Below are positions 37,301 to 48,771 of a stretch of 64,000 nucleotides of DNA, piece after piece (the stretch's first letter is position 1; each line of letters begins with the position of its first letter). The DNA lies in contig CAJNDS010002148.1 of assembly GCA_905221605.1 (NCBI GenBank), positions 317,046-381,045 of the forward strand. The letters are read 5' to 3'. The notes beneath the pieces were generated by a model that searched no databases, was not told where the DNA came from, and saw only the letters and a list, made by a program, of their open reading frames with translations. The stretch comes from Symbiodinium natans (lineage: Eukaryota; Sar; Dinophyceae; Suessiales; Symbiodiniaceae). The position numbers and the translations under genes were made by a program.

Positions 37301-40300
37301 TCGTGAAGGAGAGGTACGAAAACCCCAAACCCTAAAGCCTAACCCTTCTACACGAGTGAGGGCCTTGGAAAAGCTGCTTGTAAAGTTTCTGAGTGCTGCA
37401 GAAAGAGCTCAGGAGGGTTCCGGATTCAGGGTTTAAGGTTTAGGGTTTAGGGTTTAGGGTTTAGGGTTCAGGTTTTAGGGCTTCGGATTGTTTGGGCGTT
37501 AAAGCCTAAACAATAAACCCTCAGCCCTCGACCCTAAACCCTAAACCCTGTAACCCTGTAACCCGGTAAACTCTAAACCCTAACCCTAAACCCAAACTCC
37601 GCCCCATGAGCCGGGAGTCCTAAACCCTAAACCCGAAGCCCTAAACCCTAAACCCTAATCCCTAATCCCTAAATCCCTAATCCCCAATCCCCAATCCCTA
37701 AACCCTAAACCCTAAACCCTAAACCCTAAACCCTAAACCCTAAACCCTAAACCCTAAACCCTTAAACCTAAACCCTAAACCCTAAACCCCCCCCCTAAAC
37801 CCCAAAAACAACAGTCGAGAGACTCGGGTTTGCTCGATGAAGGAGCTTCAGCAGGCAGCTGCGGACGCCTTCACGGACGGCACCAAGCTCCGTGCTCCTT
37901 GGCCTTTGGGGGTTTAGGGTTTAGGGTTTAGGGTTTAGGGTTTAGGGTTTAGGGTTTAGGGTTTAGGGTTTAGGGTTTAGGGTTTAGGGTGTAGGGCTTC
38001 AGGCATATGGACACTGTATAGGGCTTGTGCCCGGAGTTTTGGGGTTTGTCGTTTTTTTATTTATTTATTTATTTTTATTATTTTTTTTTTTTGGGGGGGG
38101 GGGGGGGGTGGTTTGTTTTTCTGTTTTGAGTGAATCTACATCGATGCCTTGTAGGGCCTCTTGGAGCTGTTTGGTGCATCGGGGCCTCGGGCCTTTTGGG
38201 AGCTTCTGAGGCCTGTTGTTTTGGGAGCTCCTAAGGCTAAAAGGGTTTAGGGTTTAGGGTTTAGGGTTTAGGGTTTAGGGTTTAGGGCTCAGGGCTTAGG
38301 CCTTGAGGTTTAGGGCTTGGTGTGGGAAGGTTGCCCTGGGGACAGCTGCGGGCCTTGGGAGGGCTTCTGGGGCCTTGAAGATTTGTGTTGGGTTCTTCGA
38401 GGGATGATGGTAGCACATCGGTTGTTGTAGCCCATCGAAGTTGCAAGTTCTGAGTGAATCATATGAAGCAGGGTTCCTATTTCTTTTTTTGGTGAGTGTA
38501 TGTAAGGTTCCTTTTTGATATTGGTGAGTGTATGTACTTGGTGTCCTTTTAGGGGTACAAGAAATATAAGCCCTACTTCATATGAAGCTTCTATTCATCC
38601 TGGCCTTGAGGGTCCAGGGTTTCGTGTAGACTGGCCTGAAAGGAGCTGTGTCTCATGCATTTCTTAACCCTGAACCCTAAACCCTAAACCCTAAACCCTA
38701 AACCCTACACCCTAAGCCCTAAACCTGGCTGCAGGCCATCACTGTGATCAACCCCGGGAATCCGGTCGGAGCCGTCCTGGATCGCGAGGACATTGCCGCT
38801 GGGTTGAGGGTTCCTAGGTCCTAAACCCTAAACCCTAAACCCTAAAGCCTAAACCCTAAACCCTAAACCCTAAACCCTAAACCTCCATGACCGAGAAACT
38901 ACGGTCAAGGGTTTGGTCAGGCTCTATTTGGGTTTGTGGCTCGGGGTAGGGCTTGACGGCTGAGATGCTCACTGGGTTGAAGAGGATGATCTTTTGGGTT
39001 TAGGGTTTAGGGTTTAGGCTTTTTAAAGAGCTTTAAGGGCCATCCTACAATACCTGGAATAGGCCGTCGGGTTGAGGGTTTATCTTACAAGGGTATAACA
39101 GAAAGAGTAATGGTTGTATTATTTTAGTACGGTTATTATTGTTATCATGGTTTGTTTTTCTTTTGAAAATATGCGCTTTTATATTTACTTCTCTTGGGGT
39201 AGGGGTTAGGGTTTTAGGGCATTAGTTGTAGCAAAAAGACACAAGACACAACGAGGAACGACAGTTTGGGTTCTAGGCAGGGTTTATGGAGCCAGGCCCA
39301 CAGACTTTCACTCACTCTCGTTCGCTTTCTCTTTCTCTTTCTCTTTCTCTTTCTCTTTCTCTTTCTCTTTTTCTTTTTATTTTTTCTTTTTTTTCTATTT
39401 CTCTTTCTCCTTCTCTGAGTCTTTCTCTTTTCCTTTTTCTTGTTCATTCTCTTTCTCTGTCTCTGTCTCTTTCTCTGCCTCTGTCTCTTTCTCTTTCTTA
39501 TGGTCTCTCTTTCTCTCTTCTTTCTTTTCTCTCACTCTCTCTCTCTCTCTCCTCCTCCCTCTCCAGGGTCCACATCCCACACCTTAAGTCCCGAAGCCTA
39601 TGCGGTTTAGGGTTTAGGGTTTAGGGTTTAGGGTTTAGGGCCCGAAAATCCTGAGCCCTTGAAGAGCAGCGAAGAGCAACCCCCTTACCAAAGAACAGGC
39701 TCCAGTTGCTTCAGGGCTTGTCTTGAGTGCATTGTGTTGGGATTCAGGCTTCAGGGGGTTTAGGGTTTAGGGTTTAGGGTTTAGGGTTTAGGGCTTAGGG
39801 TCTAGGGTCTAGGGTCTGGGGTTTAGGGTTGTAGTCGCCAAGGTCATGGTCATCAATTTCGCAACCGAGCAAAAGCTCGTGATCTTGGCTGACGAGGTGG
39901 CTGAGCAAAGTCTGTAGACCTGGGGTTTAGGGTTTAGGGTTTAGGGTTTAGGGTTTAGGGTTTAGGGTTAGGGTTTAGGGTTTAGGGTTTAGGGTTTAGG
40001 ATATAGGGTTTAGGAGGGTTTAGGGTTTAGGGTTTGTTTGTTAGAGTTTAGGGTTTAGGGTATGAGGAGCCCGAAGGTGCCCCAGTTAAACCCTTTGCCA
40101 TACAAAACCCGCACGCACCCGAGCCCTGGCCCTAAGCCCTAAGCCCTAAGCCCTAAGCCCTAAGCCCTAAGCCCTAAGCCCTAAGCCCTAAACCCTAAAC
40201 CCTAAACCCTAAACCCTAAACCCTAAACCCTAAACCCTAAACCCTAAACCTAAGCCCAGGCCCGAAGCCAAAACCCCCCTGCTGCCTTAGTAGGGAATGA

Positions 40301-43300
40301 GGGAATGAGGGCCCTTTTTTCTACCCAGGGATTGTAGGGAACCTCCTTCCCTACGAAGAACCAACTAGAACCCTAAAGCCTCTACCCTCTGCCTTGGACT
40401 CTAACCCTATACCCAAAACCCGAATCCCTATACCCCCATACCCAAAACGCTTCAAATCCCTACCCCATATACCCAGGCCCTCGAAACCCTAAACCCTAAA
40501 CCCTAAACCCCAAACCCTAAATAAACCCTAAGCCCGAAGCCCCAAGCCTTATGCCCTCTGCCTCCAGCTCTCTTTTTGGCCAGGTCCCAGGAACAGATGT
40601 GGGCGCAGGGATTGAGGGTCTAGGGTTATAAGGTAACAAGCTTCATTTGCTGTTGGTTTTGGGGTTTTTGGGCTCAGGGTTAAGTTCTTGTTTGATCCAG
40701 GGCTTAGGGTTTTAGTTTTTCGGTCTCAGGGCTTTAGGGGTTTTTAGTTGCCGGGTATAGTTTCCTTTGGGCTCAGGACTTTACAGGCTTAGCGTTCTCA
40801 AGGTTTTTGGTTCAGGGTTTAAGCTCACTCCCTCATCACCGTGGCCCGTAGGCTTTGATTGACTTTTTGACTGCAGAGTCGCATCGGGAGTTGCGTGCCC
40901 TGACGACAATGCCTCGGCGAAACTTGGTGGGGAGTATCACGGCCTTTGTGCCCGAGACGTCGAGGCCTCCAAGTTGGTCGGGCAAAGAAGAAGAGTGCCG
41001 ACGAGCACGACAAGCAAACCCTAAACCCTAAACCCTAAACCCTAAACCCTAAACCCTAAACCCTAAACCCTAAACCCTAAACCCTAAACCCTAAACCCTA
41101 AACCCTAAACCAAACCCTAAACCCTAAACCCTAAACCCCCCTTCCCCCCCCTAAACCCCTATTACCCTAAACCCTAAACCCTCAACCCTAAACCCTAAAC
41201 CCTCAACCCTAAACCCTAAACCCTAAACCCTAAACCCTAAACCCTAAACCCTAAACCCTAAACCCTAAACCCTAAACCCTAAACCCCAAACCCTAAACCC
41301 TAAACCCTAAACCCCAATCCCTAAACCGTAATCCCTCAACTGGACTCCAGCTGGACTCGGCGGGACTCCCTGCGAATTTCTCTGCGGGTGGCGGGACACT
41401 CCAAGCACCAAAAAACCGGCAGCGACATCGAGCGAGAAGGGTTCGCCCTTAAAATAGTAGTCCTTAACAGGGATGAATGTACCCCCTATTTGAAATCCCA
41501 CTCTTCAGGACTGTTAGTATAAAACACCCCCACATGCTTGACTTAGAAGCTCGAGGAGGGTGGGGAAGAAACGAAAACGGGAACGGTTTTGACGCTGAGG
41601 GTAGGAGGCGGGGTTTACAAAGCTGGTCTTGGGCTCTCCGCAAAGACCGCAGGTGTACCAGGCCAACGTCTATGCCGAGGCAGGGCCCGAGCTTCCAAGA
41701 GTCCAGCAGGGTTTAGGCCTTAGGGTTTAGTGTTCAGGGTGATGTACCAAGAGGCTCCTTGATACACTCCTACTATGGAACCTTCAAAAAGGGTCCCGAA
41801 AGCCAAGGGTACAACCTTGGGGGTCCAAGGCCATGACCGAGGGTTCAGGAGGGCCCTAAACGCTAAACCCTAAGCCCGAAAACCCTAAACCCTGGGTTCA
41901 AGGGCTCAGGGTTTGGGGTTTCGGGCTTCGGGAACCTAGGGCTGAGGGGTTTGGGGGTTGAGAGTTCGGGGGTAGGGAAGCGTAGAGAGCCTAGTTGAGG
42001 GTTGAGGGTTGAGGGTTCAGGGTTCAGGGCTTAGGGTTTAGGGGCTTGGGGGGAAAGTTTACCATTCAGGCTTTGCCGCTGGGGCTTGGGGTTTGGGGGA
42101 CGGTTCCGAGGGGGTGGGGGGGGGGGGGGGGGGGGTGTGAATTTAGGGTCTAGGGTCTAGAGTCTAGGGTCTAGGGTTTAGTCCTAAACCCTAAACCTGA
42201 CTTTGGCTTGCGAGCTCGAAGTCCCCATATCAGGCCTGGGAGGAGGGTTCGGCCCTTGACTTTTGACTTGCGACCCCCAGCCCGAATTCCAGGGTTTGGG
42301 GGGTTTAGAGTTAGAGAGGGTTTAGGGGTTTAGGGTTTAGGGTAACGGTTTAGGGATTAGCGTTTAGGGTTTAGGGATTAAGGTTTAGGAGCAGAAAAGT
42401 TGAGGGGTTATTGAAGCTTGGGGGTGGGGGGGGGGTGGTGGGAGGTTTGGGCTTTCAGGGATAGGGTTTAGGGCGAATTCTCGGCGTAGAGTCGACCGCT
42501 GCTCAGGGGAAGAAATTCCACTCGTTCAAGAAGGTGCTGCGCGAGCTGCAGGCCGGGGATGTGGCCTTGTAGAACCAACTCTGCAGCCCCAAACCCTAAA
42601 CCCTAAACCCTAAACCCTAAACCCTAAACCCTAAACCCTAAACCCTAAGCCCTAAGCCCTAAGCCCTAAGCCCTAGCCTTAAGCCCTAAGCCCTAACCCT
42701 AAGCCCTAAGCCCTAAGCCCTAAGCCCTAAGCCCTAAGCCCTAAGCCCTAAGCCCTAAACCCTAAACCCTAAACACTAAACCCTAAACCCGAATAGAACC
42801 CTTGCAAATGCCAAGCGATACCTGAAGAACCCAAGTCCTGTTTTTCCGTAGATTGTAACTCTTACCCCCTCTGATCGGATTCTGAGGTAACCTACAAGAA
42901 AGTAAGTTTCAGGGGGTAGGGTCAGGGTTTAGGGTTTAGGGTTTAGGGTTTAGGGTTTCGGGTTTCGGGTTTCGGGTTTCAGGGCCCTGCTCGCTGCGTA
43001 AACGCGCGCTTCGGCACCCGCTCAACTGTCGACTTCCTGATCGCCCGCTGTATTCTTAGAACCGGCCAGTATTCAGGGAGGGCTTAGGGTTTAGGGTTTA
43101 GGGTTTAGGGTTTAGGGTTTAGGGTTTAGGGGTTTAGGGTTTAGGGTTTAGGGTTTAGGGTTTACAGTTTACGGTTTAGGGTTTAGGGTTTAGGGGTTAG
43201 GGTCTATTGAGGCTTTGGGTGCTCAAGGCAAAAGCCTAGACGATACACCTAAGAACCCTTTCTCCAGAGGCCGAGGACAAGCGCCGCTACGCCGAGACGC

Positions 43301-44336
43301 AGCTGATCAGCAGCCCTAGCTGCAGTTTTTGGGTTTTGGGCTTAGGGATTGAGGTTTTTGGGGTTTCGGGTTTCGGTTTTAGGGTTTAGGGTTTAGTGGG
43401 GGGTGAGTAGCGGACCTAAAATTTTGAATTGTTGAACCCAGGACTCTACACCAATTTGGGGTATTCTGTTGAACCCGAAGTCCCCAACGCAAGCCAGCAA
43501 CAGCGGGCATTTGTAAGGTGCTTCTACACCCTAAACCCAGGCCCTATCCCCCGTGAAGCCACTCTGCAGCCCTGAGTCTTTGGACTGTTCTTGGGTTCAA
43601 AAGGCTTCCGAGTTGCTCGAAGTAGCGCCTAGACTTAGGGTCTCGGGTAGCGTCTGGGGTTAGGGTTTGGGGTTTAGGGTTTAGGGTTAGGGTTTGGGGT
43701 TTGGGGTTTAGGGTTTAGGGTTTGGGGTTTAGGGTTTAGGGTTGAGGGTTTGGGGTTTCGCATTTAGGGTTTAGCATGACAAAGCCCAGGGCAACATGTG
43801 CGAAGCCTCTGGGCACTGTCAGTCGCAGGGACGTGGCAAGACCTGCTTGGAGGTTCGTGGTACGTAGTAGCGAATCAGAACAGTACTTATAACCAACTTA
43901 AAAGCCCCCTAAGGCCCTAAGTGCCCTTCTAGGGTTATAAGTACAGTTAATATGTACAATTGTAATTTCTTAAAGTACAGCTACAAGTACAGCCATAAGT
44001 ACAGTTACAATTGAATAAAGTACAGAGTTATAAGTACGGATATAAGTACAGTTATCATTGGTTACTTAGTACCGTGAACCTCCGAACCGCTCTGACAACG
44101 TCGAAAACCAAAAAAGAAGAAGCACAAAACCCGAATTAGACGAACCTTGTGCAGAAGAAGCCTTCAGAGCCGTAGCCCTAAACCCTAAACCCTAAACCCT
44201 CAACCCTAAACCCTAAACCCTAAACCCCAAACACTAAACCCCAAACCGTAAGCCTTCGTTGCTTGTGCAAGGCTTCCACTCCACATCCAAGGGCATCATT
44301 GGGGAGTGCGGGCAGCGGGGCGGCTACATGGAGTAC
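25387..44336 (+). CDS. Alanine aminotransferase-like gene, 16 exons seen, both ends missing
   Basis: Exons: 25387-25446, 28024-28053, 28721-28786, 29599-29620, 31859-31920, 33321-33350, 34216-34250, 35354-35428, 36908-36947, 37822-37893, 38735-38794, 39843-39896, 41653-41679, 42507-42551, 43270-43309, 44272-44336. All 15 junctions keep frame, giving about 267 residues. The product follows the class I/II PLP-dependent alanine aminotransferase order: DPSLLKAGLYPEDA, GTGAYTDSSG, YLTTGAS, MLIPRPQYPLYSA, VINPGNPVGAVLDRED, LVILADEVYQANVYAE, KKFHSFKKVLREL, FHSTSKGIIGECGQRGGYME. The SxSKG lysine (codon 44289) is the expected Schiff-base residue and Asp in ADEVYQ the pyridine-nitrogen ligand. The enzyme interconverts alanine/2-oxoglutarate and pyruvate/glutamate. 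The N-terminal ~80 residues and C-terminal ~190 (including the substrate-carboxylate Arg) were not found, so this may be a fragment, a pseudogene or a gene with unrecognised exons. Confidence 0.8.
25485..25560 (+). repeat. TTTAGGG array after aminotransferase exon 1
   Basis: Degenerate TTTAGGG and TTTGGGG units starting about 40 bp after the first exon. They are followed by a CCTAGGGTT-type tract (25600-25770) repeating GGGTTCCTA. Confidence 0.9.
26199..26312 (+). repeat. Poly-G tract with T interruptions
   Basis: Nearly pure G over about 110 bp. Open frames here are poly-Gly/poly-Pro artefacts. Confidence 0.95.
26430..26542 (+). repeat. CCCTAAA array
   Basis: CCCTAAA units with CCTAAA and AAACCTAAA variants, in aminotransferase intron 1. 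Confidence 0.95.
26938..27200 (+). repeat. GGGATGAGTTTATATGA-type repeat
   Basis: Degenerate ~35 bp units alternating GGGATGAGTTTATATGA and GGGATCCATATGATTTTAAA. A related block lies at 45400-45610 in the ubiquitin-like/ankyrin gene. Confidence 0.75.
27201..27655 (+). repeat. Two tandem copies of a ~250 bp unit
   Basis: Both copies (from 27201 and from ~27467) run from AGCCCGCAAAAA through TTCCGGGGGAGCAAA, ATTATACGGCATTCGG, CCTTTGAAATTTGATTGCC and on to GACAACCTCAGGCCTCAAGG. No coding potential seen. Confidence 0.85.
30113..30262 (+). repeat. CCCTAAA array
   Basis: About 20 almost perfect CCCTAAA units inside aminotransferase intron 4. Confidence 0.97.
30377..30458 (+). repeat. Foldback element, family B (AGCCCAGTGGTACCC)
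   Basis: Starts AGCCCAGTGGTACCCTTTAC and ends GGTTACTGGGCT; the ends are imperfect inverted repeats, with TTACCCTTTTTT facing AAAGGGTGCCCC inside. Related copies are at 33645, 57959 and 63446. Confidence 0.7.
30610..30745 (+). repeat. CCCTAAA array
   Basis: About 18 near-perfect CCCTAAA units in aminotransferase intron 4. Confidence 0.97.
32698..32930 (+). repeat. Two TTTAGGG arrays
   Basis: TTTAGGG runs at 32698-32752 and 32848-32930 separated by a short unique spacer, in aminotransferase intron 5. Confidence 0.95.
33645..33828 (+). repeat. Foldback element family B carrying a CCCTAAA array
   Basis: Left end AGCCCAGTGGTGCCCTTTAC. A CCCTAAA array (33660-33757) then replaces the interior, and the right part ACAGGGTACCCTTAT...ATGGTTGC matches the right side of the 30377 copy. 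Confidence 0.65.
34483..34615 (+). repeat. TTTAGGG array
   Basis: About 17 TTTAGGG units with one AAAAATTC interruption, in aminotransferase intron 7. Confidence 0.97.
35090..35330 (+). repeat. Long CCCTAAA array ending just before aminotransferase exon 8
   Basis: More than 30 CCCTAAA units with one short unit, ending about 20 bp before the acceptor at 35353. Confidence 0.97.
36605..36891 (+). repeat. MITE-like foldback, family A, split by two telomere-like arrays
   Basis: The left half GGTTCATGGTACTTAGTAAC and on to ATTATAACTGTACTTATA is followed by a TTTAGGG array (36652-36697). The middle is ACTGTACTTATAACTG and AAGTACAGTTATAGTTAG. A CCCTAAA array (36762-36869) follows, then the right end AAGTACCACGAACCTTCAAG. 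Undisturbed family members elsewhere show the halves joined directly. Confidence 0.8.
36953..37222 (+). repeat. Opposed CCCTAAA and TTTAGGG arrays
   Basis: A CCCTAAA array (36953-37025) starts immediately after the aminotransferase exon 9 donor, and a TTTAGGG array lies at 37140-37222, with unique spacer between. Confidence 0.95.
37690..37990 (+). repeat. Arrays flanking aminotransferase exon 10
   Basis: A CCCTAAA array (37690-37790) ends about 30 bp before exon 10. A TTTAGGG array (37908-37990) begins about 15 bp after it. Confidence 0.95.
39312..39555 (+). repeat. CT-rich (CTTTCT)n tract
   Basis: Pyrimidine-only microsatellite with CTTTCT, CTGTCT and CTCTCT variants. The open frames on both strands here are artefacts. 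Confidence 0.95.
41013..41335 (+). repeat. Long CCCTAAA array
   Basis: CCCTAAA units with CCCTCAA, CCCCAAA and C-run interruptions, in aminotransferase intron 12. Confidence 0.97.
42590..42790 (+). repeat. CCCTAAA array with a CCCTAAG sub-array
   Basis: Starts about 40 bp after aminotransferase exon 14. The middle (42644-42757) is mostly the variant unit CCCTAAG, flanked by CCCTAAA, which indicates local spreading of a variant. A similar CCCTAAG block is at 40130-40190. Confidence 0.95.
43844..44083 (+). repeat. MITE-like foldback, family A
   Basis: Left end GCTTGGAGGTTCGTGGTACG, right end TTACTTAGTACCGTGAACCTCC; the interior repeats AAGTACAGTTATAAGTACAG. A longer relative of the ~150 bp family. 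Confidence 0.8.
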
Positions 44337-45029
44337 GTAGGCGCCGGGTGTGTGAGTGTAGGGTTTAGGGTTTAGGGTTTGGGGTTTGGGGTTCGGGGTT
44401 TAGGGTCTAGGGCTTAGGGTTTCGGGTTTAGGGTTTAGGGGTTGGGGGTTTCAGGATTGAGGGTTTGGGTTTAGGAGTTGGGGGTTTTGGGTTTTAGGGT
44501 TTCGGGTTTAGGGTTAGGGTTTAGGAAGAGGGGCCCTGTTCGGGTTTGGGTGTTTGGGGTTGAAGGCATGGGCTCGTGGCCCAAAGTCTTTTCCGCCTAT
44601 CATTAAGGCATAGGAGACCGTTTAGGGTTAAGGGTTAAGGTTTAGGGTTTAGGACGCCAAAGCCCGAACAAGCCCTATAAGCACTAAACCCTCAGCCGCA
44701 CCTTAACTCGTATGCTAGAAGCAGGGCCTTCGCACGCGAGAGCTCCACCAAGGACACGCTGGTTTAGTTTTTCTTCTTGCGGTGGAAGCCCTAAACCACT
44801 CAGCCCCAACCCCCCCAACACCCCCCCCAGCACCCCCCACAACCCCAAACCCTAACTCCAAACCCTCAACCCTGGACCCCCCACACCCGAAACCCGAAAC
44901 ACTAAACACTACACCCTAAACCCTAAACTCAAAACCCTAAACCCTAAACCCGAAGTCCTAACCCCCCTCCCCCCCCGCCCATCCCTGCACCACGAGCCTT
45001 ACAGACGGGATTCCGCGCACCGGCCCGCC

Positions 45030-48000
45030 ATGGCGCTCCAAGTGCAGTCGCTTTCCGGCACCACCGTGGCTTCCTTTGAGGCGTGCAGGCTTTAGGGTTT
45101 CGGGTTTAGGGTTTCGGGTTTAGGGTTTAGGGTTTAGGGTTCAAGTTTAGGGTTTAGGGTATAGGGTCTAGGGTTTAGGGTTAGGGGTTAGGGATTGGGG
45201 ATTAGGGATTTAGTGATTTAGGGTCTAGGGTGTAGGGTTTAGGGTCTAGGGTTTCGGGTTAGGGTGAAATGTTACTCCTACTTTAATGTGCCCCTCCCCC
45301 CCCCCTCCCCCCCGAACAGTCGAACCTGGTTTCCGCCGTCGTTAAACGGTCTGCGTGTTCCTTTTAAATGATGTTTAACGGGGAGGAGTGTACATACATT
45401 TACAACAGATCTAGATGGTTTAGAAGGGATGTGTTTGTATGAATGTAAAACGGGCGCCTCATTTTTTAAAGGGATGAGTTTATCAAAAGGGATCCACCAG
45501 ATTTTCAATGGGGTGAATTTATATGAATCTAGAACGGATCCATATGATTTCAAAAGGGATGAGTGTATATGAGTTTAAAGCGGATCCATATGATTTGAGA
45601 AACAAGTTTAAATGAATTACATGGACCCGTATGATTTTTCAATATCCAGAGCCTGGAGCCTAAACCCTAAACCCCTAAACCCCAAACCCTATTCCCTAAA
45701 CCCTCAAACCTAAACCCTAAATCCCAGAACCCGAAGCCCAAAATCCTAAACCCTGAAGCCCTAAAGACCTAAACCCTAACTCCCTAAATCCCTAAACCCT
45801 AAGCCCTAACCCTAAATTCCTAAAACCCTAAATCCCCTAAACCCTCAACCCTAAACCCTAAACCCCTGGCTTCTTTCTCAGGCGGCCGAGCTCTGCGAGG
45901 TAGAGCTGCAGGCGCCCGTGAAGGCTCTGACTGGTCCCGAGATTGTTCCCTAAACCCGAAGCCCGAAACCCTAAACCCCAAACCCTAAATCCTAATCCTA
46001 TACCCTAAATCCCAAACCCTAAACCCTAAACCTTGAAAAGCAGGGGGATGGTGGTGGGAGGGGAAGAGTTGAAGCAGGTTCTTGTGTTGGGCTTCTTCAG
46101 GTGGCCTTTTGACCCCCGGCCGGAAGCACTACTGCCGCCTAGCCTCTTCAAACCCTAAACCCTAAACCCGAAACCCTCAGCCCTAAACCCTAAACCCTAA
46201 ACCCTAAACCCTAAACCCTAAACCCTAAACCCTAAACCCTAAACCCTAAACCCTAAACCCTAAACCCTAAACCCTAGACCCTAAACCCTAAACCCCAAAC
46301 CCTAAACCCTAAACCCCAAACCCCAAACCCCAAAACAAGAACTTCAGTGCCAGGACCCAGAGTAGGGCGTTAGTCCCCTGTTTGAGGGTTTAGGGAAGGG
46401 CCAAAAAGACCCTTTTCAATGCTAGGTTACCTTTGGGTCGAGTCAGTTGTCCACCGCAAAGATGAACCTAATGCTGCCTCCCAAAGAAAGCAGTTTAGGG
46501 TTCCTAAACCCTGAACCTCTGAACCTTGAACCCTGAACCCCAAATCCTAAACCCTAAGCCCTGAACCCTGATCCCAAAATCCTAAACCCTAAGCCCTGAA
46601 TGAACCCCAAATTTTACACCCTAAACCCTAGATCCTGAACCCCAAATTCTAAACCCCAAACCCTAGACCCCAAACCCTACACCCTAAGCCCTAAACCCCA
46701 AACCCTAAACCCTAAACCCTAAACCCCCAAACCCCAAACCCTAAACCCCAGATCCCGGATGGTTTCGGGTTCTGGGCCCTGCGCAGGAGAAGCTGGCGCC
46801 GGTGTGCCTTTGTCCGCAGGAGCTCGTGCGATTCAGGGTTCAGGGTAGCCCTGAACCCTAAACTCAAAACCCTAAACCCTAAACCCGAAACCCTAAGCCC
46901 TAAGCCCTAAGCGCGAAGCCCTAAACCCTAAACCCTAAACCCTAAAGCCCCACACCCTGAACCCGAAACCCTAAACCCTGTCAGGGTTTAGGGTTTAGGG
47001 TTCAGGGTGTGGGGCTTTAGGGTGTAGGGCTGCTGCTAAATGTGAGCCTGAACTGTGCCATGCAATCCAAGTCTCCTTTTGCTAGCTCTACCTAGGGTAC
47101 TTACTTGTGGAGTTTTTTTCTGCCTTGCATAATCATGCGAAGGGTAATATAGGGGTGCAGAAGGTACCCATTGCCCGACTTCCCTGCTTCTAGACCTAGT
47201 AAGACCCAGAGTTCTAGAGGCGTGTGCCCTTTGGGTGCCTTTGTAGGGTCAGGATGCCAGAATCAGAACTCATAAGCGCGCGCCGAAGCAAAGATAGGTC
47301 TTAGCCTTCAAGAGAAGCCAAGGGTAGTTAGTTATAACCCGATGTATGGGCCCTTGGTATTTTTACAGAGTATGTAGGGGGCGTATAAGGGGTCCCCATT
47401 TAGGGGCCCATGTTGATGGACCATGAAACTACCCTTGGAGAGTAGGCTCGTATTCCCTTTCTTTAGGGCTTAGGCCCTTATAAACCACGTGCAACCACTA
47501 GCTGAATGTTCGTTGAAAAGGGCCCTTCATTTTTGATGCTCGCCCCGTTCCTCAGAACTTGATGTAAGGCCCCCACCTTAAACCCAAAACCCAAAACCCT
47601 AAGCTTCTTTTGCATCCCTGGTAAAGTACGGCCCTGCGTTTGTTAGGGTGCCCAACCAATTACCACAGCTCATCTGCCACGTAAACCCTAAACCCTAAAC
47701 CCTCAACCCTCAACCCTCAACCCTAAGCCCTAAGCCCTAAGCCCTAAACCCTAAACCCGAAACCCGAAACCCTAAACCCTAAACACTAGGCGACCCACGA
47801 CTGCCTCTTGACTTTGGTGGCGACCCACACAAAGCTGGGCGGGTTGGGACCTGTTGCGCCTGGCGAGAGTGTATTGTGCACTTATGGCCAAGCCTTGGCC
47901 ATTTCCGCGGCCCTTTGTGAAGGGAGTGAAGTCAGTGCTTCATGAGTATGTGCGCGGGCCCATATCATCAGCATGGGCGAATGCTGCAGCGCAGGACATG

Positions 48001-48091
48001 GGAGTTGATGACGTCAGCACTAATGCCGGCCATGTTCTCCCTGGGCTTCGTAAACCCTGAACACTAAACCCTAAACCCTAAACCCTCAAGC

Positions 48092-48123
<32 letters not shown>

Positions 48124-48734
48124 ACCCCAAACCCTAAACCCTAAACCCTAAACCCTAGACCCTAGACCCTAAACCCTAAACCCTAAACCCTAAACACTAA
48201 ACCCTAAGGCTCGGTGTTCCGCGCTTCCGCCTCCGGCTCCTCTGCGCTGGCCGAACCGTGGGGTCCGAAACCTGGAAGGAGCTGCTGGGTTTGGGGTTTG
48301 GGGTGCGGGGTTTAGGGTTTCGGGTTTCGGGTTTAGGGTTTAGGGTTTAGGGTTTAGGGTTTAGGGTTTAGGGTTCAGCATCTCAAAGTTCAAGCATTCA
48401 ATTCACTGGGTTAGCAGCTCTTCCGTGCCCGAAAAGTACCCACCCACCCAGAGAGTCCCATACCATTAAGACAATAAAAAGTTTCACACGCAACCAAAAC
48501 TCCTAGCCCAAATTAAAACCCTAAGCACTCGTCCTGAACCTTAAACCTAACCTTCAACCCTTGAGACCCTAAACCCTTGAGACCCTCAACCTTGAGACCC
48601 TCAACCCTTGAGACCCTCAACCCTTGAGACCCTCAACCCTTGAGACCCTCAATCTTTGAGACCCTAAACCCTTGAGACTTTCAACGCTTGAGACCTTCGA
48701 CCTTGAGACCCTCAACCCCTGGAGACCCTCGGGT

Positions 48735-48771
<37 letters not shown>

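Noticed and set aside
39286-39624. Ser/Leu-rich and Lys/Arg-rich frames on both strands
   Set aside because: Translations of the CTTTCT microsatellite.
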